A stretch of 18,079 nt of DNA from contig CALXKG010000002.1 in NCBI GenBank assembly GCA_944388825.1, positions 1 to 18,079 of the forward strand, in the 5' to 3' direction. The position numbers and the translations under genes were made by a program. This DNA comes from an uncultured Clostridia bacterium. GTDB lineage: Bacteria; Bacillota; Clostridia; Oscillospirales; Ruminococcaceae. Below, one piece after another: positions 1 to 7,254 of the stretch; position 1 is the first letter of the stretch; each line of letters opens with the position of its first letter. The notes under the pieces were generated by a model. That model had not been told where the DNA came from, did not search any database, and saw only the letters and a program-made list of their open reading frames with translations.

Positions 1-1
1 C

Positions 2-1306
2 CCGGCCGCGGCTGGTCAGGTAGCCGGTCAGCAGGGCGGGCAGGTTTTCATCCAGCGCCGCCGAACCGGCGATCACCTGCTGCGTCCCCTCGTCGGCCGC
101 CGTTATGTCCGGCAGGGTGACGTCCGCGTAGGCGGCCTCGATATTTTGCAGGCCGGCTGCCAGCTGTTTGCCGGAGTCGATCGACGCGCGGCTTTCGGCA
201 AGGGTTTCTTCCAGTTCGTCCGCCTGGGCGGCCAGATCGTCCAGCTGCGCCCGGGAGTCCTGGAGCTGGGCGCGGGCAGCTTCATAATCGTCGTAGTTCC
301 GCTGCCATGTGGCCTCGCCGTCCGCCAGCTGCCGCTCGCCGTCGGCGATCTCCGCCTCCGCGTCGGCAAACTCCTCTTCCGCCGTCTCTACGCCGTAGTA
401 ATATTCTGCCCAGCCGTCGTCCAGCTCGGCGCGGGCGTCGGCCAGTTCCGCTTCCGCGTCGGCCAACTCCTGCCGCCCTTCGGCGATCTCCGCTTCGGCG
501 TCGGCGATCTCCTCTTTCGCCTCGTCGACCGTATCGGTATAGCGGGTCTCGGCGCGGGCGTCGGCCAGCGCTTCAAACCGGTCGGCGGCGGCGCCGGTAA
601 GCGCCTCATATTCGCCCGAAAAGGGATCCATCCCCTCGGTCCCGGCGACCGTCAGGTAGGCGTCGGTATAGACTTCCAGCGTAAAGTCGCTTTCCGGCAC
701 CAGCAAGACCCCGTCCAGCGTGCCGTCGGAGATGGTGGTGGTGCCGTAGTTGAAGCTGAAGTACTGGGGCAGCTGGGCGATGCCGACGACGGTAAAGGTA
801 TCCGCCGAAAGGGTGTCGGACAGGTCGTCCTCCCCGTCCGGGTGGACGGTAATGGTGTCCCCGATCTCCCAGTAGCCGCCGTCCAGAGAGCTGACGCCGA
901 CGACGCACTCGCCGCTTGCCTCCGGCAGCCGCCCCTCGTGCAGCAGCGGGCGGTTGAGGGTATCGTCCGCGCTGTAGCCGATCAGCTTGACCGCCAGTTC
1001 CTCCCCGTCGGGGGCAGGGGCCAGAAGGTCGGCGGAATAGCCGCCCTCCACCGCCGCCGCGTCTTCCGAACCGGCGACCGCCGCCATGTCGTCCTCGTCA
1101 AACCCCCAGGTGGAGACCAGGTGGAGGTCGGCTAAATGCTGTTCGTCAAAAAAGGTCCCGGCGGTCAGCTTCATGTCCGGGCACCCGGCCTTGACGCCGG
1201 AGAAAAAGCCGCTGCCGATGGCGACGATCGCGAGGATCGAGACAAACCGGCTGCCGGAGTGGCGGATCTCCCGAAACGCCTCCCGCAGGAGGGTCTTCTT
1301 TTTCAT
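2..1306 (-). CDS. ABC transporter permease, FtsX/MacB-like, with periplasmic-type coiled coil (partial)
   Basis: This is the membrane subunit of an ABC exporter; its 3' end lies beyond the left edge, and 435 residues are visible. It starts MKKKTLLREAFREIRHSG, followed by one hydrophobic segment at about residues 20-40 (RFVSILAIVAIGSGFF), typical of FtsX-type permeases. A long extracytoplasmic domain follows. From about residue 240 to 330 it is Ala/Glu/Asp-rich in heptads (EIADAEAEIAEG, ELADAEAELADA), a coiled coil common in the large two-FtsX-domain permeases of Firmicutes, which usually exceed 1000 residues. The start is preceded by a G-rich ribosome site and lies 12 nt after the ATPase stop, so the two genes are co-transcribed. 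The substrate cannot be told; lipids, peptides or drugs are usual for the family. Confidence 0.9.
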   Translation of the reverse strand, partial: MKKKTLLREAFREIRHSGSRFVSILAIVAIGSGFFSGVKAGCPDMKLTAGTFFDEQHLADLHLVSTWGFDEDDMAAVAGSEDAAAVEGGYSADLLAPAPDGEELAVKLIGYSADDTLNRPLLHEGRLPEASGECVVGVSSLDGGYWEIGDTITVHPDGEDDLSDTLSADTFTVVGIAQLPQYFSFNYGTTTISDGTLDGVLLVPESDFTLEVYTDAYLTVAGTEGMDPFSGEYEALTGAAADRFEALADARAETRYTDTVDEAKEEIADAEAEIAEGRQELADAEAELADARAELDDGWAEYYYGVETAEEEFADAEAEIADGERQLADGEATWQRNYDDYEAARAQLQDSRAQLDDLAAQADELEETLAESRASIDSGKQLAAGLQNIEAAYADVTLPDITAADEGTQQVIAGSAALDENLPALLTGYLTSRGR

Positions 1307-1318
1307 AGCCCCACCCCC

Positions 1319-2020
1319 TTACCACTCGATCTGTTCGACCGGGGTCGGGTTGGGATTCAGCGTCATCTCGACCACCTTGCTGTTCTTCATCCGGATGACC
1401 CGATCGGCCATCGGGGTGATCGCCTGGTTGTGGGTGATCAGGGCGACGGTCATCTTCTGGCTGCGGCAGGTGTCCTGCAGCAGCTTCAGGATGTTTTTGC
1501 CGGTGTTGTAGTCCAGCGCGCCGGTCGGCTCGTCGCAGAGCAGGAGCTTGGGGCGCTTGGCCAGCGCCCGCGCGATGGACACCCGCTGCTGTTCGCCGCC
1601 CGAAAGCTGGGCCGGGAAGTTATCCAGCCGGTCGGAAAGCCCCACCAGCCCCAATACCTCCGCCGCGTCCATCGCGCCGGGGCAGATCTCGGTCGCCAGC
1701 TCGACGTTTTCCTTGGCGGTCAGGTTGGGGACGAGGTTGTAAAACTGGAAGACAAAGCCGATGTCCAGCCGCCGGTACTCGGTCAGCTGCTTGGGGGTGA
1801 ATTTGGCGATGTCCCTGCCGTCCACCAGCACCTGTCCCTCGTCGCAGCTGTCCATGCCGCCCAGGATATTTAAGATCGTCGTCTTGCCGGCGCCGGAAGA
1901 ACCGACGACCACCGCAAACTCGCCCTTTTCGATCGAAAAATTGACCCCGTCGGAGGCGGTGATCGTCACCTCCCCCATCCGGTAGCGCTTATAGACGTTT
2001 TTCAGCTCCACATAACTCAT
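1319..2020 (-). CDS. ABC transporter ATP-binding protein (MacB/LolD type)
   Basis: This is the cytoplasmic ATPase that powers the adjacent permease. The 233 residues are the normal length for the LolD/MacB group. Visible motifs are Walker A GSSGAGKTT (40-48), the Q-loop glutamine at about 92 in FVFQFYNLVP, the signature LSGGEQQR (139-146), Walker B LLLCDEP (159-165) with the D-loop GALD, and the H-loop histidine at about 197 (ITHNQA). All catalytic residues are present. An AAGGAGG ribosome site lies about 10 nt before ATG. The gene follows the TetR stop by 30 nt and precedes the permease by 12 nt, so the three form one operon. The closeness of the TetR gene suggests an exporter induced by its substrate; this is inference. 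Confidence 0.95.
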   Translation of the reverse strand: MSYVELKNVYKRYRMGEVTITASDGVNFSIEKGEFAVVVGSSGAGKTTILNILGGMDSCDEGQVLVDGRDIAKFTPKQLTEYRRLDIGFVFQFYNLVPNLTAKENVELATEICPGAMDAAEVLGLVGLSDRLDNFPAQLSGGEQQRVSIARALAKRPKLLLCDEPTGALDYNTGKNILKLLQDTCRSQKMTVALITHNQAITPMADRVIRMKNSKVVEMTLNPNPTPVEQIEW

Positions 2021-2050
2021 AAAGGCCGTTCCTCCTTTTCCGTCCCAATG

Positions 2051-2635
2051 TCAAGCGGAATGTTCCGGCCGCAGGATGCCGCACATCAGCTCCAGAAAGC
2101 TCTCCAGCGCCCGGCGCATCTGCCCCTCGTCCCGGGGCTCCAGCTGCATCAGCCGCAGCATCCCGTAGAGCAGGGCGTCCCCCATCATCTCCGCCAGCAG
2201 CTCGGTCCGGGAAGCCTGGGGGAACTGGGGCAGCAGCTCCCGGTAGACCCGGTCTTTGATCGCGCGGCGGAGGTCTTCCTTGATCGTATGGTAGGGGGTG
2301 CCGTCCATCCGGGTCGCAAGGATCAGGCAGGGCCGCCGGTAGCGGAGGAACACCTCCGCCAGCCGCCCGGTGATCTCCCGCACCAGCTCGCCGGAGGCCC
2401 GCCCGCCCTCCGGATAGGGGTCGGAGAGCATCCGGTACAGGGCGTCCAGCGCCGGGCGGAGGATGCAGTCTAAAATCTCCTCCTTGCCGGAAAAATAGGC
2501 GTAGATGTTGCCGGGCGAGATCCCCGCCCGGGCGGCGATGCTCCGCACCGAACAGCTGCGGTAGCCGGACTGTAAAATCTCTTCTTCCGCCGCCGATAAA
2601 ATCGCCCGGCGGACTTCTTCCTTGGGGATCTGCAT
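2051..2635 (-). CDS. TetR/AcrR family transcriptional regulator
   Basis: This is a 194-residue DNA-binding repressor, the usual TetR length. Residues 8-55 carry the canonical N-terminal helix-turn-helix: RRAILSAAEEEILQSGY, then SVRSIAARAGISPGNIYAYF and SGKEEIL. The rest is the divergent helical ligand-binding and dimer domain, which gives no hint of the ligand. The ribosome site AAGGAGGAG lies just upstream of ATG. It is the first gene of the operon with the ABC ATPase and permease. Its promoter is a perfect consensus followed by an imperfect palindrome over the start region, which points to autorepression. Family and operon context support repression of the exporter; the inducer is unknown. 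Confidence 0.93.
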   Translation of the reverse strand: MQIPKEEVRRAILSAAEEEILQSGYRSCSVRSIAARAGISPGNIYAYFSGKEEILDCILRPALDALYRMLSDPYPEGGRASGELVREITGRLAEVFLRYRRPCLILATRMDGTPYHTIKEDLRRAIKDRVYRELLPQFPQASRTELLAEMMGDALLYGMLRLMQLEPRDEGQMRRALESFLELMCGILRPEHSA

Positions 2636-2666
2636 CCTGCGCCTCCTCCTTTCACCGCGCCAATAT

Positions 2667-2680
2667 TAAACGCTTGTTCA
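2667..2680. promoter_or_regulatory. Candidate TetR operator
   Basis: The 14-bp sequence TAAACGCTTGTTCA has two 5-bp arms (four of five pairs complementary) around a 4-bp centre. It sits immediately downstream of the -10 box, over the predicted transcription start, where a TetR-type autorepressor would block initiation. Assignment to this TetR protein rests on position only. Confidence 0.45.
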
Positions 2681-2685
2681 TTTTT

Positions 2686-2714
2686 ATTATAAAAAAAAGC
2701 GCGGCGCCTGTCAA
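2686..2714 (-). promoter_or_regulatory. Perfect sigma-A promoter of the TetR-ABC operon
   Basis: Read on the minus strand, TTGACA (2714-2709) and TATAAT (2691-2686) are separated by exactly 17 bp. Both hexamers match consensus fully. Transcription should start near 2679, about 44 nt before the TetR start codon. Such a strong promoter would usually be held in check by a repressor. Confidence 0.85.
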
Positions 2715-2800
2715 GGCGTACCCGGCACTTGATTTGTAAACATTTCATGATATAGAACCGACTGGGGAAAGGCTTTTTATCCAATAGAAACGTCATTCCG

Positions 2801-3322
2801 TCATAAACCGCCCCGGCCGGCGCAGAGCCGCCGGAACGCCTTCCCGACCGGCACCGCCGCCGACGCCGCCGCAAAGGCCTTGCACAGATCCCCCGGCAGG
2901 AAAACGGCAAAGCCGGAGAGCAGGGCGGCGGAAAGGTCCATCCCGCCCACCAGCAGCATCCCCGCCGCCCCGCAGAGGTCGGTGACCAGCGCCGCCAGCA
3001 CCGAGACGGCGAGGTACCGCCCAAACTTCCCCTCCCCCCGCAGGACGGGGACAAACAGCGCGGTCAGCAGGAAACCCACGTCATACCCGACCGCCAGCCC
3101 GAAACCGACCGTCCCGGTGGCGAGCCCCGCCAGCAGGTACCCGATGACCGCCCATACGCTCTCCCGCCGGGGCAGGATGAGACAGGCGAGGGTCAGCGCC
3201 AGCGTATGGGCGGTGACCGGCACCGGCGAAAAGGGCAGCGGGATGACGACAAAGCTGCACAGGTAGATGACGGCGGCAAACAGGGCCGATACGGCCAGCC
3301 GGAAGGTGTTGGAACGGCGCAT
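2801..3322 (-). CDS. bioY: BioY, biotin ECF transporter S component
   Basis: This is the membrane substrate-binding subunit for biotin uptake, which works with a shared energy-coupling module (not in this window). The 173 residues are almost entirely hydrophobic helices, consistent with the six-helix S-component fold. Family hallmarks are IPLPFSPVPVTAHTLAL near residue 27 and the C-terminal FLPGDLCKAF (about 143), matching the usual FIPGDLIK segment. The start has a GGAGGAG ribosome site about 5-7 nt upstream. It is a single gene with its own strong promoter and a BirA-type operator, which independently supports the biotin assignment. No clear terminator is seen between its stop and the TetR promoter. 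Confidence 0.92.
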   Translation of the reverse strand: MRRSNTFRLAVSALFAAVIYLCSFVVIPLPFSPVPVTAHTLALTLACLILPRRESVWAVIGYLLAGLATGTVGFGLAVGYDVGFLLTALFVPVLRGEGKFGRYLAVSVLAALVTDLCGAAGMLLVGGMDLSAALLSGFAVFLPGDLCKAFAAASAAVPVGKAFRRLCAGRGGL

Positions 3323-3332
3323 GGGATCTCCT

Positions 3333-3364
3333 CCGTAAACTTTATTTTCTTCTTTGGTTTACAA
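3333..3364. promoter_or_regulatory. BirA-type biotin operator covering the bioY transcription start
   Basis: In the bioY sense the site reads TTGTAAACC, 14 bp, AGTTTACGG. The left half is a full match to the known BirA operator half-site and the right half keeps six of nine positions, with the expected spacing between halves. It covers the predicted transcription start and runs into the ribosome site, so biotin-loaded BirA would block bioY transcription. Confidence 0.75.
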
Positions 3365-3369
3365 GGCAG

Positions 3370-3398
3370 AGTATACCACCCGCCGCCCACTCTGTCAA
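3370..3398 (-). promoter_or_regulatory. bioY promoter
   Basis: On the minus strand TTGACA (3398-3393) and TATACT (3375-3370) are separated by 17 bp, giving a start near 3363. The transcript would begin inside the BirA-type operator, and the -35 box overlaps a second possible operator. Confidence 0.8.
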
Positions 3399-3423
3399 CT
3401 ATTTTTCCCGGAAAAGTTTACAA
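3392..3423. promoter_or_regulatory. Possible second BirA-type operator over the bioY -35 box
   Basis: On the plus strand CTGTCAACT (6 of 9 matches to TTGTAAACC), exactly 14 bp, then AGTTTACAA (8 of 9). It overlaps the bioY -35 box and begins 59 bp after the first operator. A further lone GTAAAC half-site lies at 3450-3455, close to the divergent nitroreductase promoter. The weaker left half keeps confidence moderate. Confidence 0.4.
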
Positions 3424-3481
3424 TGCCGGAAAAATTTTCCCGCCTGCCGGTAAACTTATTTCCAAACCCGCCCGACTGTGC

Positions 3482-3487
3482 TATACT
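3482..3487 (+). promoter_or_regulatory. Extended -10 promoter of the nitroreductase gene
   Basis: TATACT at 3482-3487 is preceded by TGC, giving an extended -10 element. A weak -35 (TTTCCA, 3459-3464) lies 17 bp upstream. The predicted start is about 45 nt before the ATG. The promoter diverges from bioY across about 60 bp. Confidence 0.6.
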
Positions 3488-3538
3488 AAAACCAGATATT
3501 CCGGGCCGGAAGAAGCCCGGTGGAAAGGAGCGTTTGCC

Positions 3539-4378
3539 ATGCTGCCAAAAGATGTCCAGCAACAACTGATCGCCCAGGGCCGGGATTTTATGAAGGGATA
3601 CCGGGAAAACGACCCGTACATGGAGGACTTCCAGTCCGACCAGACCCTCCGCCTGCCCCAGCCGCCCCTCTGCAAGGCCCCGATGCGGGGAGAAGCGGCG
3701 CGGACAGCCCTTCCGATGCATTTCGGGGAGCTCCCCATGGGAGACTTCCTCTCCCTGATCCAGAAGCGCAAAAGCCGCCGGATCTATACCGACGAACCCA
3801 TCACCCTCCTCCAGCTCTCCTTCCTCCTCTGGGCCAGCCAGGGGATCAAGGGCCGCCGGGGCAAGGCTTACGCCACCCTCCGCACCGTCCCCTCCGGCGG
3901 CGCGCGGCATGAGTATGAGACGTATATCGCCGTCCGGAAGGTGGAGGGGCTGGCCCCCGGCATCTACCACTACCTGCCGGAGCTAAACGCCGTCGAGCTG
4001 CTGCGGGCGGCCGAAGACCCCGCCCCGGAGATCGTCGAAAGCCTCTCCGGGCAGAAGTGGGCCGGGAAGGCGAGCGCCGTCTTCTACTGGGCGATGGACG
4101 CCTACCGGGCGGAATGGCGGTACGGCATCTATGCCCACCGGGTCGCGCTGATCGACGCGGGGCATATCGGCCAGAACCTGACGCTGGCGGCGGAAGCGAT
4201 GGGGCTGGGCAGCTGCGCCGTCGCGGCGATCGAGCATGAGGTATGCTGCCGGATGCTGGAGATCGACGGGGAAAAGGAGTTCGCCGTCTACGCGATGCCG
4301 GCCGGCACCGTCGACCCGGAAAAGGACGCCGCCGCCGAACAGGACATCTACCGGTTTGTCCGGGAGCAGAACCTGTAA
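3539..4378 (+). CDS. SagB/ThcOx-type nitroreductase family oxidoreductase
   Basis: This is a 279-residue flavin (FMN) oxidoreductase of the SagB/ThcOx branch. Family motifs are RKSRRIYT near residue 78 (phosphate contact of FMN), PSGGARHEYETYIAV near 121, and DAGHIGQNLTLAAEAMGLGS near 205, the conserved dimer and flavin helix. Reading frame continues upstream to 3206, but the start at 3539 has AAAGGAG 8 nt before it and lies just downstream of a promoter, so the longer form is rejected. SagB proteins in toxin clusters oxidise azolines, but no YcaO or precursor peptide lies nearby. This is therefore probably one of the many stand-alone members of unknown substrate. The GH36 gene follows by 67 nt. 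Confidence 0.9.
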   Translation: MLPKDVQQQLIAQGRDFMKGYRENDPYMEDFQSDQTLRLPQPPLCKAPMRGEAARTALPMHFGELPMGDFLSLIQKRKSRRIYTDEPITLLQLSFLLWASQGIKGRRGKAYATLRTVPSGGARHEYETYIAVRKVEGLAPGIYHYLPELNAVELLRAAEDPAPEIVESLSGQKWAGKASAVFYWAMDAYRAEWRYGIYAHRVALIDAGHIGQNLTLAAEAMGLGSCAVAAIEHEVCCRMLEIDGEKEFAVYAMPAGTVDPEKDAAAEQDIYRFVREQNL

Positions 4379-4445
4379 GCCGGCCCCTTTTCCCATCATA
4401 CGAAAAAACACCCTCTCACAAGCCCGCGTATGCGGCGATACGATC

Positions 4446-6629
4446 ATGCTGATTACCTGTAAAGACAATATTTTCCATATCCGCAGCGGCGGCGAATCGC
4501 TGCTGCTCTGCGTCACCCGGAAAGGGCGGCTTTTGCAGCTCTACTGCGGGCATATCCTCCCGGAAGGGGACTACGCCCTCTCCGCCTTCCCCCCTGCCCC
4601 GGCGGGGCCTTCCACCTGCCCCAATACCCCGGACGGGGATGAGATCGAGTCGGTGGGCACCGCCCGCTCCGCCTATCCGACGGCGGGGCTGGGCGACTTC
4701 CGCCCGGCGGCCATCCGCGCGGTGGGGGCGGACGGGGTGGACGCCCTCGACCTGCGGTACCGGGGCCACCGGATCCTGCCCGGCAAACCGGGGCTTGCCG
4801 GCCTCCCCGCCGCCTATGCGCCGGAAACGGAGGCCGAGACCCTCGAGATCGAGATGCAGGACGGGAAGACCGGCCTTGCCGTCACCCTTTCCTATACGGC
4901 GTTTGCCTCCCTTCCGGTCATCGCCTGCTCGGTGCGGGCGGAAAACCGCGGGGACGCGCCCGTCCGGCTCACCCGCATCGACTCCCTTGCCCTCGACCTG
5001 CCGGACGACCGGTATGATTTCCTCCATCTCTGGGGCTGCTGGGCGATGGAACGGACGTCCGAACGGGTCCCGCTGACCCACGGCGGGATGAAGGTGGCGA
5101 GCCGCCGGGGGGCGTCCAGCCATTCCCACAACCCCTTCGCCGCCCTGCTGCGGAAGGACGCCTCCGAAGAGGCGGGCGAGGCGCTGGGCTTTGCGTTTGT
5201 CTACTCCGGCAGCTTCCAGATCGAGACGGAGGTGGACTTTGCCGGGCAGACCCGGCTGCTGATGGGCTTAAACCCCGACAACTTCAGCTGGCTTTTAAAC
5301 CCGGGCGAAACCTTCCAGGCCCCGGAAGCGCTGATAGCCTATTCGGACGCGGGGCTCGGCGGGATGAGCCGGGCCTTCCACAAATTCATCAGCCGCCATA
5401 TCATCCGCGGGCCGTGGAAGGACCGCGACCGGCCGATCCTCGTCAACAACTGGGAAGCGACCTATTTCCACTTCAATACCGAAAAGCTCCTGGAGCTGGG
5501 GCGGACGGCCAAAGACCTCGGCATCGAGATGCTGGTGATGGACGACGGCTGGTTCGGGGCCAGGGAGGACGACCATTCCTCGCTGGGCGACTGGTTCGTC
5601 AATGAAAAGAAGCTGCCGGGGGGCTTAAAGGCGCTGTCGGACGGGCTGCACCGGATGGGGCTTATGATGGGCATCTGGGTCGAGCCGGAGATGATCTCCC
5701 CCGACTCCGACCTCTACCGCGCCCATCCCGACTGGGCGCTCCAGATCGAAGGGCGGCCGGATTCCCCCTCCCGGTGGCAGTATGTGCTGGATATGTCCCG
5801 GAAGGAGGTCGAGGACTACATCTTCGGCCGGCTGTACGACATCCTCTCCAGCGCGAAGATCGAGTATGTCAAGTGGGACTTTAACCGCAACCTCTCGGAA
5901 GTTTCCTCCGCCTCCCTCCCGCCCGAGCGGCAGGGGGAGGTCTGGCACCGGTATATGCTGGGGGTCTATTCGCTGCTGGAGCGGCTGCTCCGCGCCTTCC
6001 CGGATATCCTCTTGGAAGGCTGCGCCGGGGGCGGCGGGCGGTTTGACGCCGGGATGCTCTACTACTGCCCGCAGATCTGGACCAGCGACGACACCGACGC
6101 GCTCGAGCGGCTGACGATACAGCAGGGCACCTCCATCTGCTACCCGCCCTCCGCCATGTCCGCCCATGTGAGCGCCGTCCCCAACCACCAGACGGGGCGC
6201 ATGACCCCCTTTAAGACCCGGGGCATCGTCGCGATGGGCGGCAGCTTTGGGTACGAGCTGGACCTGACCAAACTCTCGGACGAAGAGAAGGCGGAAGTAA
6301 AGCGGCAGGTCGCCCTCTACCACCAGCTGGCCCCCGTCATCCGGGACGGCGACTACTACCGGCTGGAAAATTCCGATACCCTCGCCGCCTGGGAGACGGT
6401 TTCGGCAGACGGGAGACAGGTCATTTTCAGCGCGGTCATCCCCTACGCGCGGATCGTCAATACCCATATCGTCCGGCTGCGCGGTCTGGATGAAAACGCC
6501 CGCTACCGGGACATCGAAACCGGGAAGGTATACACCGGCGGAATGCTGATGCACGCGGGGCTGAATCTCGCGCCTTACCGGCTGCGGGAACGGGACGCGG
6601 TGCTGGTCAGGTTTGAAAAAGCAGAATAA
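4446..6629 (+). CDS. Alpha-galactosidase, glycoside hydrolase family 36
   Basis: This enzyme removes terminal alpha-galactose from raffinose-family sugars and similar oligosaccharides. The 727 residues are full length for GH36, with an N-terminal beta-sandwich (about 1-300), a (beta/alpha)8 barrel and a C-terminal beta domain. Visible motifs include NNWEATYF, MDDGWFGAR, GIWVEPEM, the nucleophile Asp478 in KWDFNR and the acid/base Asp548 in SDDTDA. From memory these match the numbering of the Geobacillus enzyme AgaA. There is no signal peptide, so it is cytoplasmic. The frame is open upstream to 4236, but the family N-terminus (ITCKDNIFHIRSGG) begins at 4446. No Shine-Dalgarno sequence is visible; a 5-bp hairpin (4427-4442) occupies that place. 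It is likely co-transcribed with the nitroreductase. No transporter or regulator gene for the sugar is adjacent. Confidence 0.96.
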   Translation: MLITCKDNIFHIRSGGESLLLCVTRKGRLLQLYCGHILPEGDYALSAFPPAPAGPSTCPNTPDGDEIESVGTARSAYPTAGLGDFRPAAIRAVGADGVDALDLRYRGHRILPGKPGLAGLPAAYAPETEAETLEIEMQDGKTGLAVTLSYTAFASLPVIACSVRAENRGDAPVRLTRIDSLALDLPDDRYDFLHLWGCWAMERTSERVPLTHGGMKVASRRGASSHSHNPFAALLRKDASEEAGEALGFAFVYSGSFQIETEVDFAGQTRLLMGLNPDNFSWLLNPGETFQAPEALIAYSDAGLGGMSRAFHKFISRHIIRGPWKDRDRPILVNNWEATYFHFNTEKLLELGRTAKDLGIEMLVMDDGWFGAREDDHSSLGDWFVNEKKLPGGLKALSDGLHRMGLMMGIWVEPEMISPDSDLYRAHPDWALQIEGRPDSPSRWQYVLDMSRKEVEDYIFGRLYDILSSAKIEYVKWDFNRNLSEVSSASLPPERQGEVWHRYMLGVYSLLERLLRAFPDILLEGCAGGGGRFDAGMLYYCPQIWTSDDTDALERLTIQQGTSICYPPSAMSAHVSAVPNHQTGRMTPFKTRGIVAMGGSFGYELDLTKLSDEEKAEVKRQVALYHQLAPVIRDGDYYRLENSDTLAAWETVSADGRQVIFSAVIPYARIVNTHIVRLRGLDENARYRDIETGKVYTGGMLMHAGLNLAPYRLRERDAVLVRFEKAE

Positions 6630-6635
6630 ACAGGG

Positions 6636-6674
6636 AAAACGGGCGCCTGCACTGAAACAGCAGGCGCCCGTTTT
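6636..6674. terminator. Bidirectional intrinsic terminator
   Basis: A 15-bp perfect stem joins AAAACGGGCGCCTGC (6636-6650) to its complement (6660-6674) across a 9-nt loop. The A-run on one side and T-run on the other allow it to stop transcripts from both the GH36 gene (plus) and the small membrane protein gene (minus), whose stop codon starts 2 nt away. Confidence 0.9.
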
Positions 6675-6675
6675 G

Positions 6676-7182
6676 TTATGCAATAAACTGGACGGTTTCG
6701 CTTCCGCCCGTCGGCAGCGTCGTAAAGGCGTACCAGATGCAGAGGTCGCCCGTGTAAAAGATGTTGGCGTATTCGTTGACCGGGTCGTCCAGCCATACCT
6801 TGCGGTAAAGCGTATCGCCGACGCCCCAGGTCAGGTACTTTCCCGCCACCCGCGACTGCGACCAGGACTGATACCGCCATTCGTCCCACTTGCCGTTATA
6901 CTGCATCTCATACCCGTTCCACTCCCGGGTAAAAAAGGCGAGGTTGACCTGGTTGGAGTGGTCATAGTAAAAAAGCAGGTGCAGTTCCGTCCCGTCGGTA
7001 TCATAATCCACCACTTCGGTGATCACCCGGTCGATCTGTTCCGGCTGCGACCCCATAAACCATACGACCGGCGTACAGTTAAACCCGAGGATCATAACCG
7101 CAAAGAGCCAGCCCATCAGCAGCATAAAAACGGCGGAAGCCCCGCAGGCGATCCTTCCCCAGAGGATTTTTCCCTTTTTCAT
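6676..7182 (-). CDS. Hypothetical membrane-anchored protein
   Basis: I do not recognise this 168-residue protein. It begins MKKGKILWGR, has one strongly hydrophobic segment at about residues 11-34 (CGASAVFMLLMGWLFAVMI), then a soluble domain rich in Trp, Tyr and Asp, likely outside the cell. The start chosen (7182) has AGGAG 7 nt upstream; an earlier in-frame codon at 7200 has no ribosome site and lies at the edge of a terminator. The T-run of the upstream gene's intrinsic terminator ends only about 8 nt before the ribosome site, so I see no room for a promoter of its own. Expression may depend on read-through from the oxidoreductase gene. Confidence 0.75.
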   Translation of the reverse strand: MKKGKILWGRIACGASAVFMLLMGWLFAVMILGFNCTPVVWFMGSQPEQIDRVITEVVDYDTDGTELHLLFYYDHSNQVNLAFFTREWNGYEMQYNGKWDEWRYQSWSQSRVAGKYLTWGVGDTLYRKVWLDDPVNEYANIFYTGDLCIWYAFTTLPTGGSETVQFIA

Positions 7183-7198
7183 CCCACCACTCCTGTAC

Positions 7199-7230
7199 AA
7201 AAAGGCCGCGGCCCAATATGAGCCGCGGCC
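7199..7230 (-). terminator. Intrinsic terminator of the Gfo/Idh oxidoreductase gene
   Basis: On the minus strand GGCCGCGGC (7230-7222), a 9-nt loop and GCCGCGGCC (7212-7204) form a perfect 9-bp GC stem followed by TTTTT. It lies 24 nt after the oxidoreductase stop codon. Confidence 0.9.
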
Positions 7231-7254
7231 ATAACCGCTTCTGTTTACGGGAAA

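Noticed and set aside
146..1135. Long plus-strand frame opposite the ABC permease
   Set aside because: Antisense shadow caused by high GC; the minus strand encodes a clear FtsX-like start, membrane helix and coiled coil.
2734..2742. TTGTAAACA between bioY and the TetR promoter as a third BirA site
   Set aside because: No right half-site is found 14 bp away, so it is an isolated half-site, probably chance.
3206..3538. Longer N-terminus for the nitroreductase reading back over bioY
   Set aside because: It would overlap bioY and both promoters; the ATG at 3539 has AAAGGAG and the protein then matches family length.
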